Position numbers and translations under genes: made by a program. From an uncultured Pseudoxanthomonas sp. (GTDB lineage: Bacteria > Pseudomonadota > Gammaproteobacteria > Xanthomonadales > Xanthomonadaceae): a stretch of 8,249 nt of DNA. The notes below the pieces were generated by a model that had not been told where the DNA came from, did no database searches, and was given only the letters and a program-made list of their open reading frames with translations. The stretch lies in contig CAMPIO010000125.1 of assembly GCA_946886405.1 (NCBI GenBank), positions 1 to 8,249 of the forward strand. The letters are read 5' to 3'. Below, piece after piece: positions 1 to 7,286 of the stretch. The number at the start of each line of letters is the position of its first letter. The first letter of the stretch is position 1.

Positions 1-415
1 GCGCGGCAGCGACACGATCACGATCCACGCGCACACGGATGCCGGTCTGGCGCGCGATGAGAACCGGCTCATCGCCGCCGTCGGCGGGCAGCGTGGTCGC
101 ATCCACCCAGCGGCCCTGGCCGTCGTCGTGGCGGCCGTAACCACGGCTGGCCACGCCCGGCTTGAAACCGGCCGCGCGCAGCCGCTCGACCAGCGCGATC
201 GTCAGCGGCGTCTTGCCCGTGCCGCCAGCAGTGATATTGCCCACCACGATGACCGGGACGCTGACACGGTGCCGACGCAGCAGGCCCAGGCGATACCACC
301 GGGATCGAAGCGCGACCAGCGCGCCGTACACGCCGGACAGCGCACGCGCCCACAATGGCACGGGAGCCTCGCCGAACCAGTAATCGGGGGGCTGCGGCAT
401 CGCGCGCTTGCTCAC
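1..415 (-). CDS. lpxK: Tetraacyldisaccharide 4'-kinase LpxK, N-terminal part (gene runs off the left edge)
   Basis: LpxK phosphorylates the 4' position of the lipid A disaccharide precursor on the inner face of the inner membrane, using ATP, late in the lipid A (Raetz) pathway. Only about 138 codons lie in the window. Seen in the sequence: a hydrophobic/basic N-terminal helix region, then a P-loop with the pattern [15 protein letters not shown] (lysine near residue 68), followed by GVASRGYGR, both typical of LpxK. I chose the GTG at 413-415 because a GAGG ribosome-binding sequence lies just upstream and the start overlaps the msbA stop as GTGA; translation then begins (M)[12 protein letters not shown]. 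An ATG five codons further in (398-400) is the alternative. Its place directly after msbA fits the lipid A role, since the msbA-lpxK pair is conserved in many Gram-negatives. The C-terminal part is outside the window, so integrity cannot be judged. Confidence 0.95.
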   Translation of the reverse strand, partial: MSKRAMPQPPDYWFGEAPVPLWARALSGVYGALVALRSRWYRLGLLRRHRVSVPVIVVGNITAGGTGKTPLTIALVERLRAAGFKPGVASRGYGRHDDGQGRWVDATTLPADGGDEPVLIARQTGIRVRVDRDRVAAA

Positions 416-2166
416 CCCGCCTCACCCTCGCGGAACTGCATCTGGTAGAGGTGGGCGTAAAGGCCACCGCGTGCCAGCAGTTCGGCATGCGTGCCCTGCT
501 CGACCAGGCGCCCCTGGTCCAGCACCAGCACCTGGTCGGCATGCTCGATGGTCGACAGCCGGTGTGCGATGACCAGTGTGGTGCGGTCGGGCATCAGCTT
601 CTGCAGCGCGTTCTGCACCAGGCGCTCGGATTCGTTGTCGAGGGCTGCGGTGGCCTCGTCGAGGATGAGGATGGGTGCGTCCTTCAGCATCGCGCGTGCG
701 ATCGCCAGGCGCTGGCGCTGGCCGCCAGACAGGCGTCCACCCTTGTTGCCGATCGGCGCCTGCATGCCTTCGGGAAGCTCATGCACGAACTCCATCGCGT
801 TGGCACCACGCACGGCGTCTTCCATCGCAACGGCATCGGCGCCCTGCAACTCGCCGTACGCCACGTTGGCGGCGACCGTGCCATCGAACAGCATCACTTG
901 CTGTCCGACCAGCGCAATCTGCCGGCGCAGGTCGGCCAGCCGATACTCCTTCAACGGATGGCCGTCCAGCAGGATCTGGCCCGCTTCGGACTCGTAGAAG
1001 CGCGGGATCAGCTTGATGAGCGTCGACTTGCCGCTACCGGAACGACCGACGATCGCGGTGACGGTGCCTGGCCGTGCGGTGAAGCTGATGCCGTCCAGCG
1101 CAGGCCGGCTCTGGCCGGGATAACGGGTGGTGACGTCGCGGAACTCGATCACGCCCCTGGCGCGGTCCAGCGGCAGCCTGCCATGGTCCTGTTCGTCGTC
1201 GGCATCCAGCACCGAGAACAGGCGCTGCGCCGAGGCGACGCCCCGCTGCAGCATGTTCTGCACGTTCGTCAGCTGCTTCAGCGCGGGAATGATGGCCATC
1301 ATCGACACCATCAGGGAGACGAACCCACCCGCCGTCAGGCGGCCCGCCATGGCCTCGCGCCCGGCGAAGAACAGCAACAGCGCCAGGCCCACCGCCCCCA
1401 TCAGCTGCACCATCGCCGAAGAGATGCTGCGCGTCGCTTCCACTTTCATCGCAAGGCGCAGATTGGTGTCGGCCAATCCGGCGTAGCGCGCCAGCTCGTT
1501 CTGCTGGGCGCCATAGATCTTCACTTCCTGCTGGTTGGACAGCGTCTGGTCCGCCGCCTGCATCATCTGCGCGCCGCTTTCCTGGATGCGATGGCTGATG
1601 CGGCGATAGCGCTTGGCCACCGTATCCATCATCCAGGCCAGCGGCGGCGCCATCAGCAGGATGGCGATGGTGACCTGCCAACTGGTGTACAGCATGACGG
1701 CCAGCATCGCGATGACCTGCAGCGATTGCTGGATCATCACCTTCATCGCGTCCACGGCGGCCTGCGCCACCTGGTCGCTGTCCGATCCCAGGCGGACCAG
1801 CATCGAGGGCACGGGCTCGGTGTCGAAGCGCAGGCCGGGCAGGCGCAGATACTTGCCGAGGACATCGACGCGGAAATCGCGGGCGATGCTGCGCGCCGCC
1901 TTGCCCATGCCCATGTCGGTGATGTAGCCGGCCAGGCCGCGGATCACGAACAGACCCACGATGTAAGCGGGCAGTAACAGGCTCTTGGCCTCGTCGCGCT
2001 TGATGAACGTCTCGTCGACCACGCTCTCCATCAGCTTGGCGAACGCACCGCCGGCCGCCGCCTCGAGCAGCATGCCGATCGCGGCCAGCAGCAGCAGGCC
2101 GCGGTACGGCCGGGCGAAGCCGAGCAACCGCTTGTAGACCTGCCAGGGCGACTCCATTCCGCTCAC
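412..2166 (-). CDS. msbA: Lipid A export ABC transporter, ATP-binding/permease MsbA
   Basis: MsbA is a homodimeric inner-membrane exporter that flips core-lipid A to the periplasmic leaflet using ATP. At 584 residues it has the usual length and half-transporter layout: a six-helix transmembrane domain in roughly the first 310 residues, then an ABC ATPase domain. Visible ATPase motifs are Walker [10 protein letters not shown] (about 374-382, K380), the Q-loop [12 protein letters not shown], signature LSGGQRQR starting near 479, Walker B ILILDEAT with D503/E504, and the switch histidine in AHRLST (H535). I chose the GTG at 2164-2166 because a GGAGG sequence sits seven bases upstream; the ATG three codons later would be too far from it. 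The start overlaps the exbD stop by four bases (GTGA) and the stop overlaps the lpxK start in the same way, which points to translational coupling. All catalytic motifs are intact. Another type I ABC exporter is possible in principle, but the neighbouring lpxK makes MsbA the clear choice. Confidence 0.96.
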   Translation of the reverse strand: MSGMESPWQVYKRLLGFARPYRGLLLLAAIGMLLEAAAGGAFAKLMESVVDETFIKRDEAKSLLLPAYIVGLFVIRGLAGYITDMGMGKAARSIARDFRVDVLGKYLRLPGLRFDTEPVPSMLVRLGSDSDQVAQAAVDAMKVMIQQSLQVIAMLAVMLYTSWQVTIAILLMAPPLAWMMDTVAKRYRRISHRIQESGAQMMQAADQTLSNQQEVKIYGAQQNELARYAGLADTNLRLAMKVEATRSISSAMVQLMGAVGLALLLFFAGREAMAGRLTAGGFVSLMVSMMAIIPALKQLTNVQNMLQRGVASAQRLFSVLDADDEQDHGRLPLDRARGVIEFRDVTTRYPGQSRPALDGISFTARPGTVTAIVGRSGSGKSTLIKLIPRFYESEAGQILLDGHPLKEYRLADLRRQIALVGQQVMLFDGTVAANVAYGELQGADAVAMEDAVRGANAMEFVHELPEGMQAPIGNKGGRLSGGQRQRLAIARAMLKDAPILILDEATAALDNESERLVQNALQKLMPDRTTLVIAHRLSTIEHADQVLVLDQGRLVEQGTHAELLARGGLYAHLYQMQFREGEAG

Positions 2167-2585
2167 TTCTGCGCCTCCGGCGCAGTGGCGATGTTGATCT
2201 TGCGGAAGCCCGACTGGCCCAGTGCGTCCAGCGCGGTCACCACGGCCTGATGCGGCGTACGGGCGTCGGCGCGAAGCAGCACGGGCCGGCCGCGATCACT
2301 GCCGGCCACCTGCTGGAGGGTCTGCTTGAGGGCGTCGATGTCGGGGCGGATCACTTCGTGCTCATCGACGAAGTAGCGCCCGTCGGCATTGACCAGCACG
2401 CTCAGTGTCTTCGCCTGCGCGGCGACCGGCTCGCCGGTCGCGCTGGGCAACTGGAGCTGCAGCATCGAGCGGGCATCGAACGTGGTGGTGATGACGAAGA
2501 AAATGATCAGCACCAGGATCACGTCGATCAACGGCACCAGGTTGATCTCGGGCTCTTCCTGCGAACGGTCGTCGCGGATGCGCAT
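2163..2585 (-). CDS. exbD: ExbD/TolR-type biopolymer transport protein
   Basis: This is a 140-residue ExbD/TolR family protein, the single-span partner of an ExbB-type proton channel. The pair uses the proton motive force to drive energy-coupling proteins such as TonB across the periplasm. The N-terminus is charged and cytoplasmic, followed by one transmembrane helix beginning NLVPLIDVILVLIIFF, with the family's essential membrane aspartate at D21. The rest is a periplasmic domain with the typical ExbD pattern (LRADARTPHQAVVTALDALGQSGF). The ATG at 2583-2585 has GAGG seven bases upstream, overlapping the exbB stop codon. The gene lies nine bases after exbB and overlaps msbA. No tonB is in the window, so the protein it energises is unknown. 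TolR is unlikely because no tolA, tolB or pal is visible. Confidence 0.93.
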   Translation of the reverse strand: MRIRDDRSQEEPEINLVPLIDVILVLIIFFVITTTFDARSMLQLQLPSATGEPVAAQAKTLSVLVNADGRYFVDEHEVIRPDIDALKQTLQQVAGSDRGRPVLLRADARTPHQAVVTALDALGQSGFRKINIATAPEAQK

Positions 2586-2594
2586 GCGCCGGCC

Positions 2595-3260
2595 TCAGGC
2601 GTTCGTCGGCGCGGCTGCCGGCGCCACTGCACCGGGAGGACGCACGACAGGACGCGGATGGCGGGCTTCAAGCGCATCGACCAGCGCGGCGGCCTCCTTT
2701 TCCATTTCCATCACGTAGCCGGTGACTTTGCCGCGGAAGTAACGGTGGAACAGCAGCGCGGGAATGGCCACGATCATGCCGGCCGCCGCGCACACCAGCG
2801 CCTTGCCGATGCCGCCCGCCAACGCATTGACGTCGCCGACACCGCTGTCCTGGATGCCCAGGAACATCTGGATCATGCCGACGACGGTACCGAGCAGACC
2901 GAGCAGCGGCCCTGCCGACGCGATGCTGCCGAGCGCATTGAGGAACTTCTCCATCCGATGGACCACATGGCGACCCGTGTCCTCGATGCGCTCGCGGATC
3001 TGGTCGCGCGGCTTGTTGCGGACGTCCAGCGCCGCCGCCAGCAGCTCACCCAGCGGCGAATTGCGGCGCAGGGATTCCACGTGGGCGGGCTCGAGCTGGC
3101 CGCGACCGGCCCAGGCGCGGACTTCCTCGCCCAGCCCGGGCGGCAGGATCTCCTTGCGGCGCAGCGACCAGAAACGTTCCACCACGATGGCCAGGGCCAG
3201 CACGCCGAGCAGCAGCAGCGGGATCATCGGCCAACCGCCGGCCTTCACCAGTTCCAGCAC
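2595..3260 (-). CDS. exbB: ExbB/TolQ-type proton channel protein
   Basis: This is a MotA/TolQ/ExbB family inner-membrane protein of 221 residues that forms the proton channel with the ExbD encoded next to it. Three transmembrane segments are visible: residues about 10-30 (MIPLLLLGVLALAIVVERF), a central segment in the PLLGLLGTVVGMIQMF region, and a third in the GKALVCAAAGMIVAIPALLF region. The last two carry the family's conserved Gly/Ala-rich channel helices. The protein ends in a Pro/Ala-rich tail. The reading frame stays open further upstream into comEC, but I chose the GTG at 3258-3260, giving (M)LELVKAGGWP, because GGAGG sits seven bases before it and it begins two bases after the comEC stop. 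The longer version would have an implausible Arg/Gly-rich extension. Confidence 0.93.
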   Translation of the reverse strand: MLELVKAGGWPMIPLLLLGVLALAIVVERFWSLRRKEILPPGLGEEVRAWAGRGQLEPAHVESLRRNSPLGELLAAALDVRNKPRDQIRERIEDTGRHVVHRMEKFLNALGSIASAGPLLGLLGTVVGMIQMFLGIQDSGVGDVNALAGGIGKALVCAAAGMIVAIPALLFHRYFRGKVTGYVMEMEKEAAALVDALEARHPRPVVRPPGAVAPAAAPTNA

Positions 3261-3262
3261 GT

Positions 3263-5650
3263 TCAGTCCTCCGGCGCATCCGGCCGTCCTTCTTCCAGCC
3301 GATAGGATAGCCCACCGGCCCGCTGGCGCCCCACGGCGTCCCACCAGCGCGCCCGGTCGTGACGCCGTTCACGCAGTTGCACGCCCTTGGCTCCCAGCCA
3401 TACGCGCAGCGCGCCACCGGACTGGGTATCGAGGACATCCGCTCCCTGATGGCGCCAGCGCGCCACCACCTCGGCCCGCGGATGGCCGAAACGATTGCCG
3501 GCGCCACTGGCATTCAGCACCAGACGGGGCGAGGCGGCGGCGATGAAGGCCGGATCGGATGACCCCGCGCTGCCATGGTGTGGCAGCAGGACGACGTCGG
3601 CGCGCAGCGCTTCCGCATCGCGATGGACGAGTCCACGCTCGACGATGGCGCCGATGTCGCCTGGCAACAGCAGCCCGCCGTACGCCGTTTCCACTTTCAA
3701 CACGCAGCTCGATTCATTGCCGAGATATGGAAAGTGCAGACCCGGGTGCAGGAAGCGGAACCGCACGCCATCCCATGTCCAGGACGCACCGGCGATGCAG
3801 GCCGCGCGTGCGTCCACCCCGCTGCCCGGGGGCGCCAGGACCGCCTGCACCGGCAGGCTCTGGCGAACGGCATCGACGCCGCCGGCGTGGTCGTTGTCGC
3901 CATGGCTGACCACCAGCGCGTCCAGACGCGACACGCCCAGCGCACGCAGGGCCGGCACGACGGCACGTTCGCCGGCATCGAATCCCTCTTCCACCGCCGG
4001 TCCTGCGTCGAACAGCAGCGCATGGTCCGCCGTGCGTACCAGCGCGGACAGGCCCTGCCCCACATCGATCACCACCAGTTCCACCTCACCCCTGGCCGGC
4101 CGTTCACGATCGGGCCACAGCAAGGGCAGCCACAACAGCAACGCCAGCCACTTCCCCGGCACGCCGCGCGGCAGCAGCAGCCAGAACCCGCCGATCAACG
4201 CCAGCCACAGCGCCCATGCCGGGCTTTCCGGCAACCACCACAGCGCATGCGGAAGATCCGCGACGCGTTCGAACAGCTGCCAGCTTGGCTCGAAACAGGT
4301 CGCCGCGATCCGCCAGGCCCACGCCCCCGTCCCGGCGTGCAGCACCTCCAGTCCCGTGCCGAGCAGTGCCAACGGCACGACGACCAGGCTCCACCAGGGA
4401 ATCGCCACCAGATTCGCCAGCGGCCCCGCCAGTGACGCCTGCCCGAACAGCACGACGGTGAACGGCAGCAAGCCGATCGTGGCGACCCCCTGCGCCGGCA
4501 GGAACGCTTTCGCCCAGTGCATCGACGCCGGCAGACACCAGGCCAACCACGCCACCCCGCCGAAACTGAGCCAGAACCCCGCCGCGAGCAGTGACAATGG
4601 ATCGCATGCGAGCACGGCCAGCATCGCCAGCGCCAACATGTCGACCACCCTCACGTGGCGCCGCGCCAGACGTGCCACCACCACCACGGCGATCATCAAG
4701 ACCGTGCGCACGGTGGGCAGCGCGAAACCTGCCACCGCGGCATATGCCAGCGCCCCCATCAAAGCGGCGGCGCCGGCCACCTGTGGACGAGGGACACGAC
4801 GTGCCAGCGCGGGAAACAGCCACCACACGCCGGCGGCACCCAACGCGCAGACACCAGCCACCATGCCCACGTGGAATCCGGAGATCGCGATCAGATGGGT
4901 CAGGCCGGCCGCCCGCAGCACCTGCCAGTCGTGGTCATCCAGGCCCTGCGTATCGCCCAGTGCCAGCGCCTGCACGAAACGCACCGCCCGATCGGGCACG
5001 CCCGCGGCGATACGGACGGACATGCGGCTGCGCCATGCATCGATGCCGTGTCCCGCCGACAGCCGACGTGCAAAGCCGGCTTCCCGCACGTACCCCATCG
5101 CGCTGATGCGCTGCGCCGCCGCGTAACGCTCGGTGTCCACCCCGCCTGGATTCGCCAGTCCACGCGGTGCACGCACGCGGACTCGCAGATGCCAGCTTTC
5201 GCCGGCACCCAGCTGCATGCGCGCACCGGGCGCGGTGGCGCCGAAGTCGTCGTACCACGACAGCCGCAGCAGCCGTCCTCGTAACGGCGTCGGCTGGGCT
5301 GCGTCATCATCGACACGCAGCAGGAAGCGGGTACGACGGGCCGCCGGTTCCGGCAACCCGACGACACGTCCGGTCACCGCGACATCGCGCCCCTCCCACG
5401 CCACCGGCAGCTGCACGCCCATGCTCCATGTGGCATGCAGCCCAGCCCACGCCGCACCCGCGAGCAAGGCCCCTGCCCAACGCCAGCGCGACGCCGCCCA
5501 CCACCCCGCGACGCCTGCACCCAGCAGGAGCCACAGCGCGAGCGTCGGGGGCAGCGTGGATTGCCACAACATGCCCACCATCCCGAGCAGCACCGCGCCC
5601 ACGCATGCCAAGCCTGCGGGGGCCAGCACCACGGGATCGGACGCTTCCAT
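3263..5650 (-). CDS. comEC: ComEC/Rec2 DNA internalization channel protein
   Basis: ComEC is the inner-membrane channel that brings one strand of transforming DNA into the cytoplasm during natural competence. At 795 residues it has the full three-part layout. It has an N-terminal membrane region plus soluble DUF4131-like domain (about 1-180), the competence domain of many helices (about 200-500) with the hallmark LIAISGFHVG (H260), and a C-terminal metallo-beta-lactamase-like domain. That last domain has SHGDNDHAGG (H583, D585, D587, H588) and LLPHHGSAGSSD (H691/H692), so its putative nuclease metal site looks intact. I chose the ATG at 5648-5650, giving MEASDPVVLAPAG. A GTG 13 codons upstream would overlap the end of intI and give an Arg-rich start. 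Only a weak GGA precedes the ATG, which lies one base after the intI stop (TGA-C-ATG), so it may depend on translational coupling with intI. No frameshift or lost motif was seen. Confidence 0.95.
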   Translation of the reverse strand: MEASDPVVLAPAGLACVGAVLLGMVGMLWQSTLPPTLALWLLLGAGVAGWWAASRWRWAGALLAGAAWAGLHATWSMGVQLPVAWEGRDVAVTGRVVGLPEPAARRTRFLLRVDDDAAQPTPLRGRLLRLSWYDDFGATAPGARMQLGAGESWHLRVRVRAPRGLANPGGVDTERYAAAQRISAMGYVREAGFARRLSAGHGIDAWRSRMSVRIAAGVPDRAVRFVQALALGDTQGLDDHDWQVLRAAGLTHLIAISGFHVGMVAGVCALGAAGVWWLFPALARRVPRPQVAGAAALMGALAYAAVAGFALPTVRTVLMIAVVVVARLARRHVRVVDMLALAMLAVLACDPLSLLAAGFWLSFGGVAWLAWCLPASMHWAKAFLPAQGVATIGLLPFTVVLFGQASLAGPLANLVAIPWWSLVVVPLALLGTGLEVLHAGTGAWAWRIAATCFEPSWQLFERVADLPHALWWLPESPAWALWLALIGGFWLLLPRGVPGKWLALLLWLPLLWPDRERPARGEVELVVIDVGQGLSALVRTADHALLFDAGPAVEEGFDAGERAVVPALRALGVSRLDALVVSHGDNDHAGGVDAVRQSLPVQAVLAPPGSGVDARAACIAGASWTWDGVRFRFLHPGLHFPYLGNESSCVLKVETAYGGLLLPGDIGAIVERGLVHRDAEALRADVVLLPHHGSAGSSDPAFIAAASPRLVLNASGAGNRFGHPRAEVVARWRHQGADVLDTQSGGALRVWLGAKGVQLRERRHDRARWWDAVGRQRAGGLSYRLEEGRPDAPED

Positions 5651-5651
5651 G

Positions 5652-6659
5652 TCAGCGATCCAGCGGGCTGAGCACCGCGCCCGCGCCACGATTGAGGACG
5701 TGCGTGTAGATCTGCGTGGTGGCGACGTCCTTGTGGCCGAGCAGTTCCTGCACGGTCCGAATGTCGTAGCCGCTTTCGATCAGGTGGGTGGCGAAGGAAT
5801 GCCGCAGCGTATGCGCGGTGACCGGCTTGGCGATGCCGGCCGCGACCTGCGCTCGCTTCAGCGCCCGCGACAGCATCGCTTCATCGAGATGGTGCCGTCG
5901 CCAACGACCATCGCGTGGATCCAGGCTGATGTCACGCGCGGGAAACGCGTACTGCCATCCAAGCTCGCGCGCCGCGTTCGGATACTTGCGCGACAGCGCA
6001 TGCGGCAGCCACACCTCGCCCGCACCACGCGCGAGGTCCTGCGCATGAAGCACTCGAACGCGTTCTACCTCTTCCTGCAACGCCGGCACCAGCGATGCCG
6101 GCAACACCGTCCGTCGATCCTTGCCCCCCTTCCCTTCCCGCACGGTGATCTCGTTGCGGGCGAAATCCACATCCTTGACCCGCAACCGGACGCCTTCCAT
6201 CAACCGCATGCCGGTCCCGTACAGCAATCGCGCCAGCAGCGCCATGCGACCGTCCATGTGGGCTAGCAAGCTCCGGACCTCGGTCTGCGACAGCACGGTG
6301 GGCACACGCTGCGGCCGCTTAGCCCGCACCACGTCGTCCATCCACGCCAACTTCAGCCCCAGGACCTCGCGGTAGAGAAACAGCACCGCCGACAGCGCCT
6401 GGTTCTGCGTGCTCGCCGCCACGTTGCCCTCGACGGCCAACCGCGTCAGAAAGGCCTCGACATGCGCCGCCCCCAACTCACGGGGATGACGCTTACCATT
6501 GGCAAGGATGAAGCGGCGAATCCAACCGATGTAAGCCCGTTCCGTGCGTATGCTGTAGTGGCCCACGCGAAGCCGGCGCACCATCTCCTCCAGCAACCCC
6601 GCCCGCCGAACCACGTCCTCCCCGTCCGATACCGCCCCGTCCTTCGGCTGATATTCCAT
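5652..6659 (-). CDS. intI: Integron integrase IntI (tyrosine recombinase)
   Basis: IntI inserts and excises gene cassettes by recombining attC sites (folded single strand) with each other or with attI. The protein is 335 residues, the family's normal length. The N-terminal SAM-like DNA-binding domain spans about 18-115 ([20 protein letters not shown] onward). The catalytic domain has all five expected residues: R152 (YGTGMRL), H283 and R286 (HTLRH), H309 (LLGHKDV) and Y318 (QIYTHVL). The extra IntI-specific segment that separates integron integrases from XerC/XerD is present around residues 243-274 ([19 protein letters not shown]). The ATG at 6657-6659 has a weak GAG-type ribosome-binding site. 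The gene is divergent from the cassette array and immediately upstream of comEC. I saw no internal stop or frameshift, so it should be active, unlike the many decayed intI genes I recall from Xanthomonas. No CTGT-N8-ACAG LexA box was seen upstream. Confidence 0.96.
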   Translation of the reverse strand: MEYQPKDGAVSDGEDVVRRAGLLEEMVRRLRVGHYSIRTERAYIGWIRRFILANGKRHPRELGAAHVEAFLTRLAVEGNVAASTQNQALSAVLFLYREVLGLKLAWMDDVVRAKRPQRVPTVLSQTEVRSLLAHMDGRMALLARLLYGTGMRLMEGVRLRVKDVDFARNEITVREGKGGKDRRTVLPASLVPALQEEVERVRVLHAQDLARGAGEVWLPHALSRKYPNAARELGWQYAFPARDISLDPRDGRWRRHHLDEAMLSRALKRAQVAAGIAKPVTAHTLRHSFATHLIESGYDIRTVQELLGHKDVATTQIYTHVLNRGAGAVLSPLDR

Positions 6660-6700
6660 AGTGCTCGCATTCCATGCGGATAACGTAGCAAGCGTCGCTG

Positions 6701-6715
6701 GCTGATCCGATCAGC
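6701..6715. promoter_or_regulatory. Perfect palindrome upstream of intI, possible operator
   Basis: GCTGATC, a central C, then GATCAGC form a perfect 7-bp inverted repeat with a one-base centre, beginning 41 bases upstream of the intI start codon. That is roughly where the -35 region of an intI promoter could lie, so it may be a repressor or activator site for intI and hence possibly for comEC and the genes behind it. It matches neither the CTGT-N8-ACAG LexA box nor the Xanthomonas-type LexA box as I remember it. The binding protein is unknown, and chance or a DNA-structural role remain possible. Confidence 0.4.
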
Positions 6716-6756
6716 GCCATCAGCCAAGCTGTTGAAAGGAAGTAGGAAAATCCCGA

Positions 6757-6785
6757 TTGACGCTCCACGTTGGAGCCTGAATACT
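6757..6785 (+). promoter_or_regulatory. Candidate cassette promoter Pc in the attI region
   Basis: TTGACG at 6757-6762 (five of six matches to the sigma-70 -35 box), a 17-base spacer, then AATACT at 6780-6785 (four of six matches to the -10 box) make a good promoter reading rightwards into the cassettes. The predicted start would be about 25 bases before the crossover point. Cassettes in integrons are usually transcribed from such a promoter, since most lack their own. The spacer is filled by an inverted repeat GCTCCA-CGT-TGGAGC (6762-6776), which could be a regulator site. This is a by-eye match, not a scored one. Confidence 0.5.
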
Positions 6786-6820
6786 CGGCGCTATTACCCC
6801 GGAATGGGGTCTACTAGGTG

Positions 6821-7280
6821 TTAGGCCGCTATGAAAGCTCAGTGCGTAACTCTCAGAGACGGCACCTCGGCCACTCTGTTTCGCTCGGATTCGGGGCTTT
6901 GGGCGTGCCCTATTTGCGGCAGTGTTGAGCTGTCCGAGCAACCCTATTACAGCGACGGTAGCCCGTCATTTGCGATGTGTAGCTGTGGTTTTGAGTTCGG
7001 CTTCGACGACGATCCAGGCGCTTCGGCTGAGGCAGATCCATCAGTTGCTGCAAACTGGTCCAAGTGGCGCGCTCGCTTTCTGCGTAAGGTTCAGCCTCAT
7101 CCGCAAGCACTGGCGCAGGTCGTTGAGCGATTGCGAGCAATTGGTGTAGCCATAGACTGATCGGGCGCTGCCTAACAATTCATTCAAGCCGAGCCCACAT
7201 CAGGGCGGCGCCTAAGTGCGCGCCTTCGGCTATATTCGCACTCAGTCGCCGCCCTGCTGCGGGCCGGCTTAATTCAGGCG
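6821..7280 (+). mobile_element. Gene cassette 1 (cysteine-rich protein)
   Basis: The cassette is 460 bases between crossover points. Its 5' end GTTAGGC (6820-6826) is the exact reverse complement of the R'' core GCCTAAC (7170-7176) of its own attC, as expected for one circular unit. It holds one gene at 6831-7160 and a 117-base attC. Being first in the array it is nearest the candidate promoter and should be the best expressed and most recently inserted. Confidence 0.9.
6831..7160 (+). CDS. Small cysteine-rich zinc-ribbon-like cassette protein
   Basis: This is a 109-residue soluble protein of unknown function. It has a CPICG knuckle (C26, C29) and a second CSCGFEFGFDDD motif (C50, C52), giving CxxC...CxC as in small zinc ribbons. 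The layout, two cysteine knuckles followed by an acidic/aromatic stretch, recalls the CPCC cysteine-rich family (second knuckle followed by FWEDD), but that is resemblance from memory, not an alignment. The C-terminal half (NWSKWRARFLRKVQPHPQAL) is basic and probably helical. No signal peptide or membrane segment is seen. The ATG lies ten bases after the crossover and the only ribosome-binding-like sequence is the AGG of the core site itself. The stop falls nine bases before attC, so the gene fills its cassette. GC content and codon use are clearly less GC-rich than in the minus-strand core genes, in line with foreign origin. Confidence 0.85.
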   Translation: MKAQCVTLRDGTSATLFRSDSGLWACPICGSVELSEQPYYSDGSPSFAMCSCGFEFGFDDDPGASAEADPSVAANWSKWRARFLRKVQPHPQALAQVVERLRAIGVAID

Positions 7281-7286
7281 TTAGCG
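7170..7286 (+). other. attC site 1 (117 bases)
   Basis: R'' GCCTAAC (7170-7176) and R' GTTAGCG (7280-7286) flank a long imperfect inverted repeat. The arm beginning AAGCCGAGCCC pairs with the arm ending GGGCCGGCTT, extending through CAGGGCGGCG and CGCCGCCCTG to over 20 base pairs. An unpaired A follows AAGCCG, in the position of an extrahelical base that integrases use to select the strand. The apex holds a smaller stem AGTGCG/CGCACT. All expected attC parts are present. Confidence 0.93.

Larger units (their letters stand above)
6660..6826 (+). other. attI region / integron leader between intI and the first cassette
   Basis: This non-coding stretch must contain attI, because the first cassette junction (GTTAGGC at 6820-6826, crossover after the G at 6820) is its right end. 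A possible inverse left core GTCTACT (6809-6815, five of seven matches to RYYYAAC) precedes the right core by four bases and would make the attI simple site. Other structures in the stretch are a 7-bp perfect inverted repeat at 6701-6715, a 6-bp inverted repeat at 6762-6776 and a 5-bp one at 6796-6810. The left limit of attI and any extra integrase-binding repeats cannot be fixed by eye. Confidence 0.75.

Noticed and set aside
69..542. Minus-strand open frame across the msbA-lpxK junction
   Set aside because: It is out of frame with both genes. The lpxK frame in the same stretch contains the P-loop and other family motifs.
355..1977. Long plus-strand open frame of 540 codons opposite msbA
   Set aside because: It lies antisense to msbA, whose motifs are all intact. 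Its translation is rich in His, Gln and Arg with no recognisable domain, as expected for the complementary strand of a high-GC gene.
2250..3305. Plus-strand open frame of 351 codons over exbB and exbD
   Set aside because: Antisense to two well-supported genes, His/Gln/Arg-rich and without a plausible ribosome-binding site or domain.
3495..5126. Long plus-strand open frame of 543 codons opposite comEC
   Set aside because: Low-complexity Ser/Pro/Ala/Arg/Thr translation antisense to a fully supported comEC; a GC-bias shadow.
5651..5689. Upstream GTG start for comEC at 5689
   Set aside because: It would add 13 Arg/Ala-rich residues overlapping the intI end. The ATG at 5650 gives a normal start before the first membrane helix.
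6660..6760. LexA box controlling intI
   Set aside because: Neither CTGT-N8-ACAG nor the Xanthomonas-type LexA palindrome was found by eye in the upstream region.
6796..6810. Hairpin ACCCC-GGAAT-GGGGT as a terminator
   Set aside because: There is no T run after it, and it lies between the candidate promoter and the first cassette, where a terminator would make little sense. It is more likely part of attI or chance.
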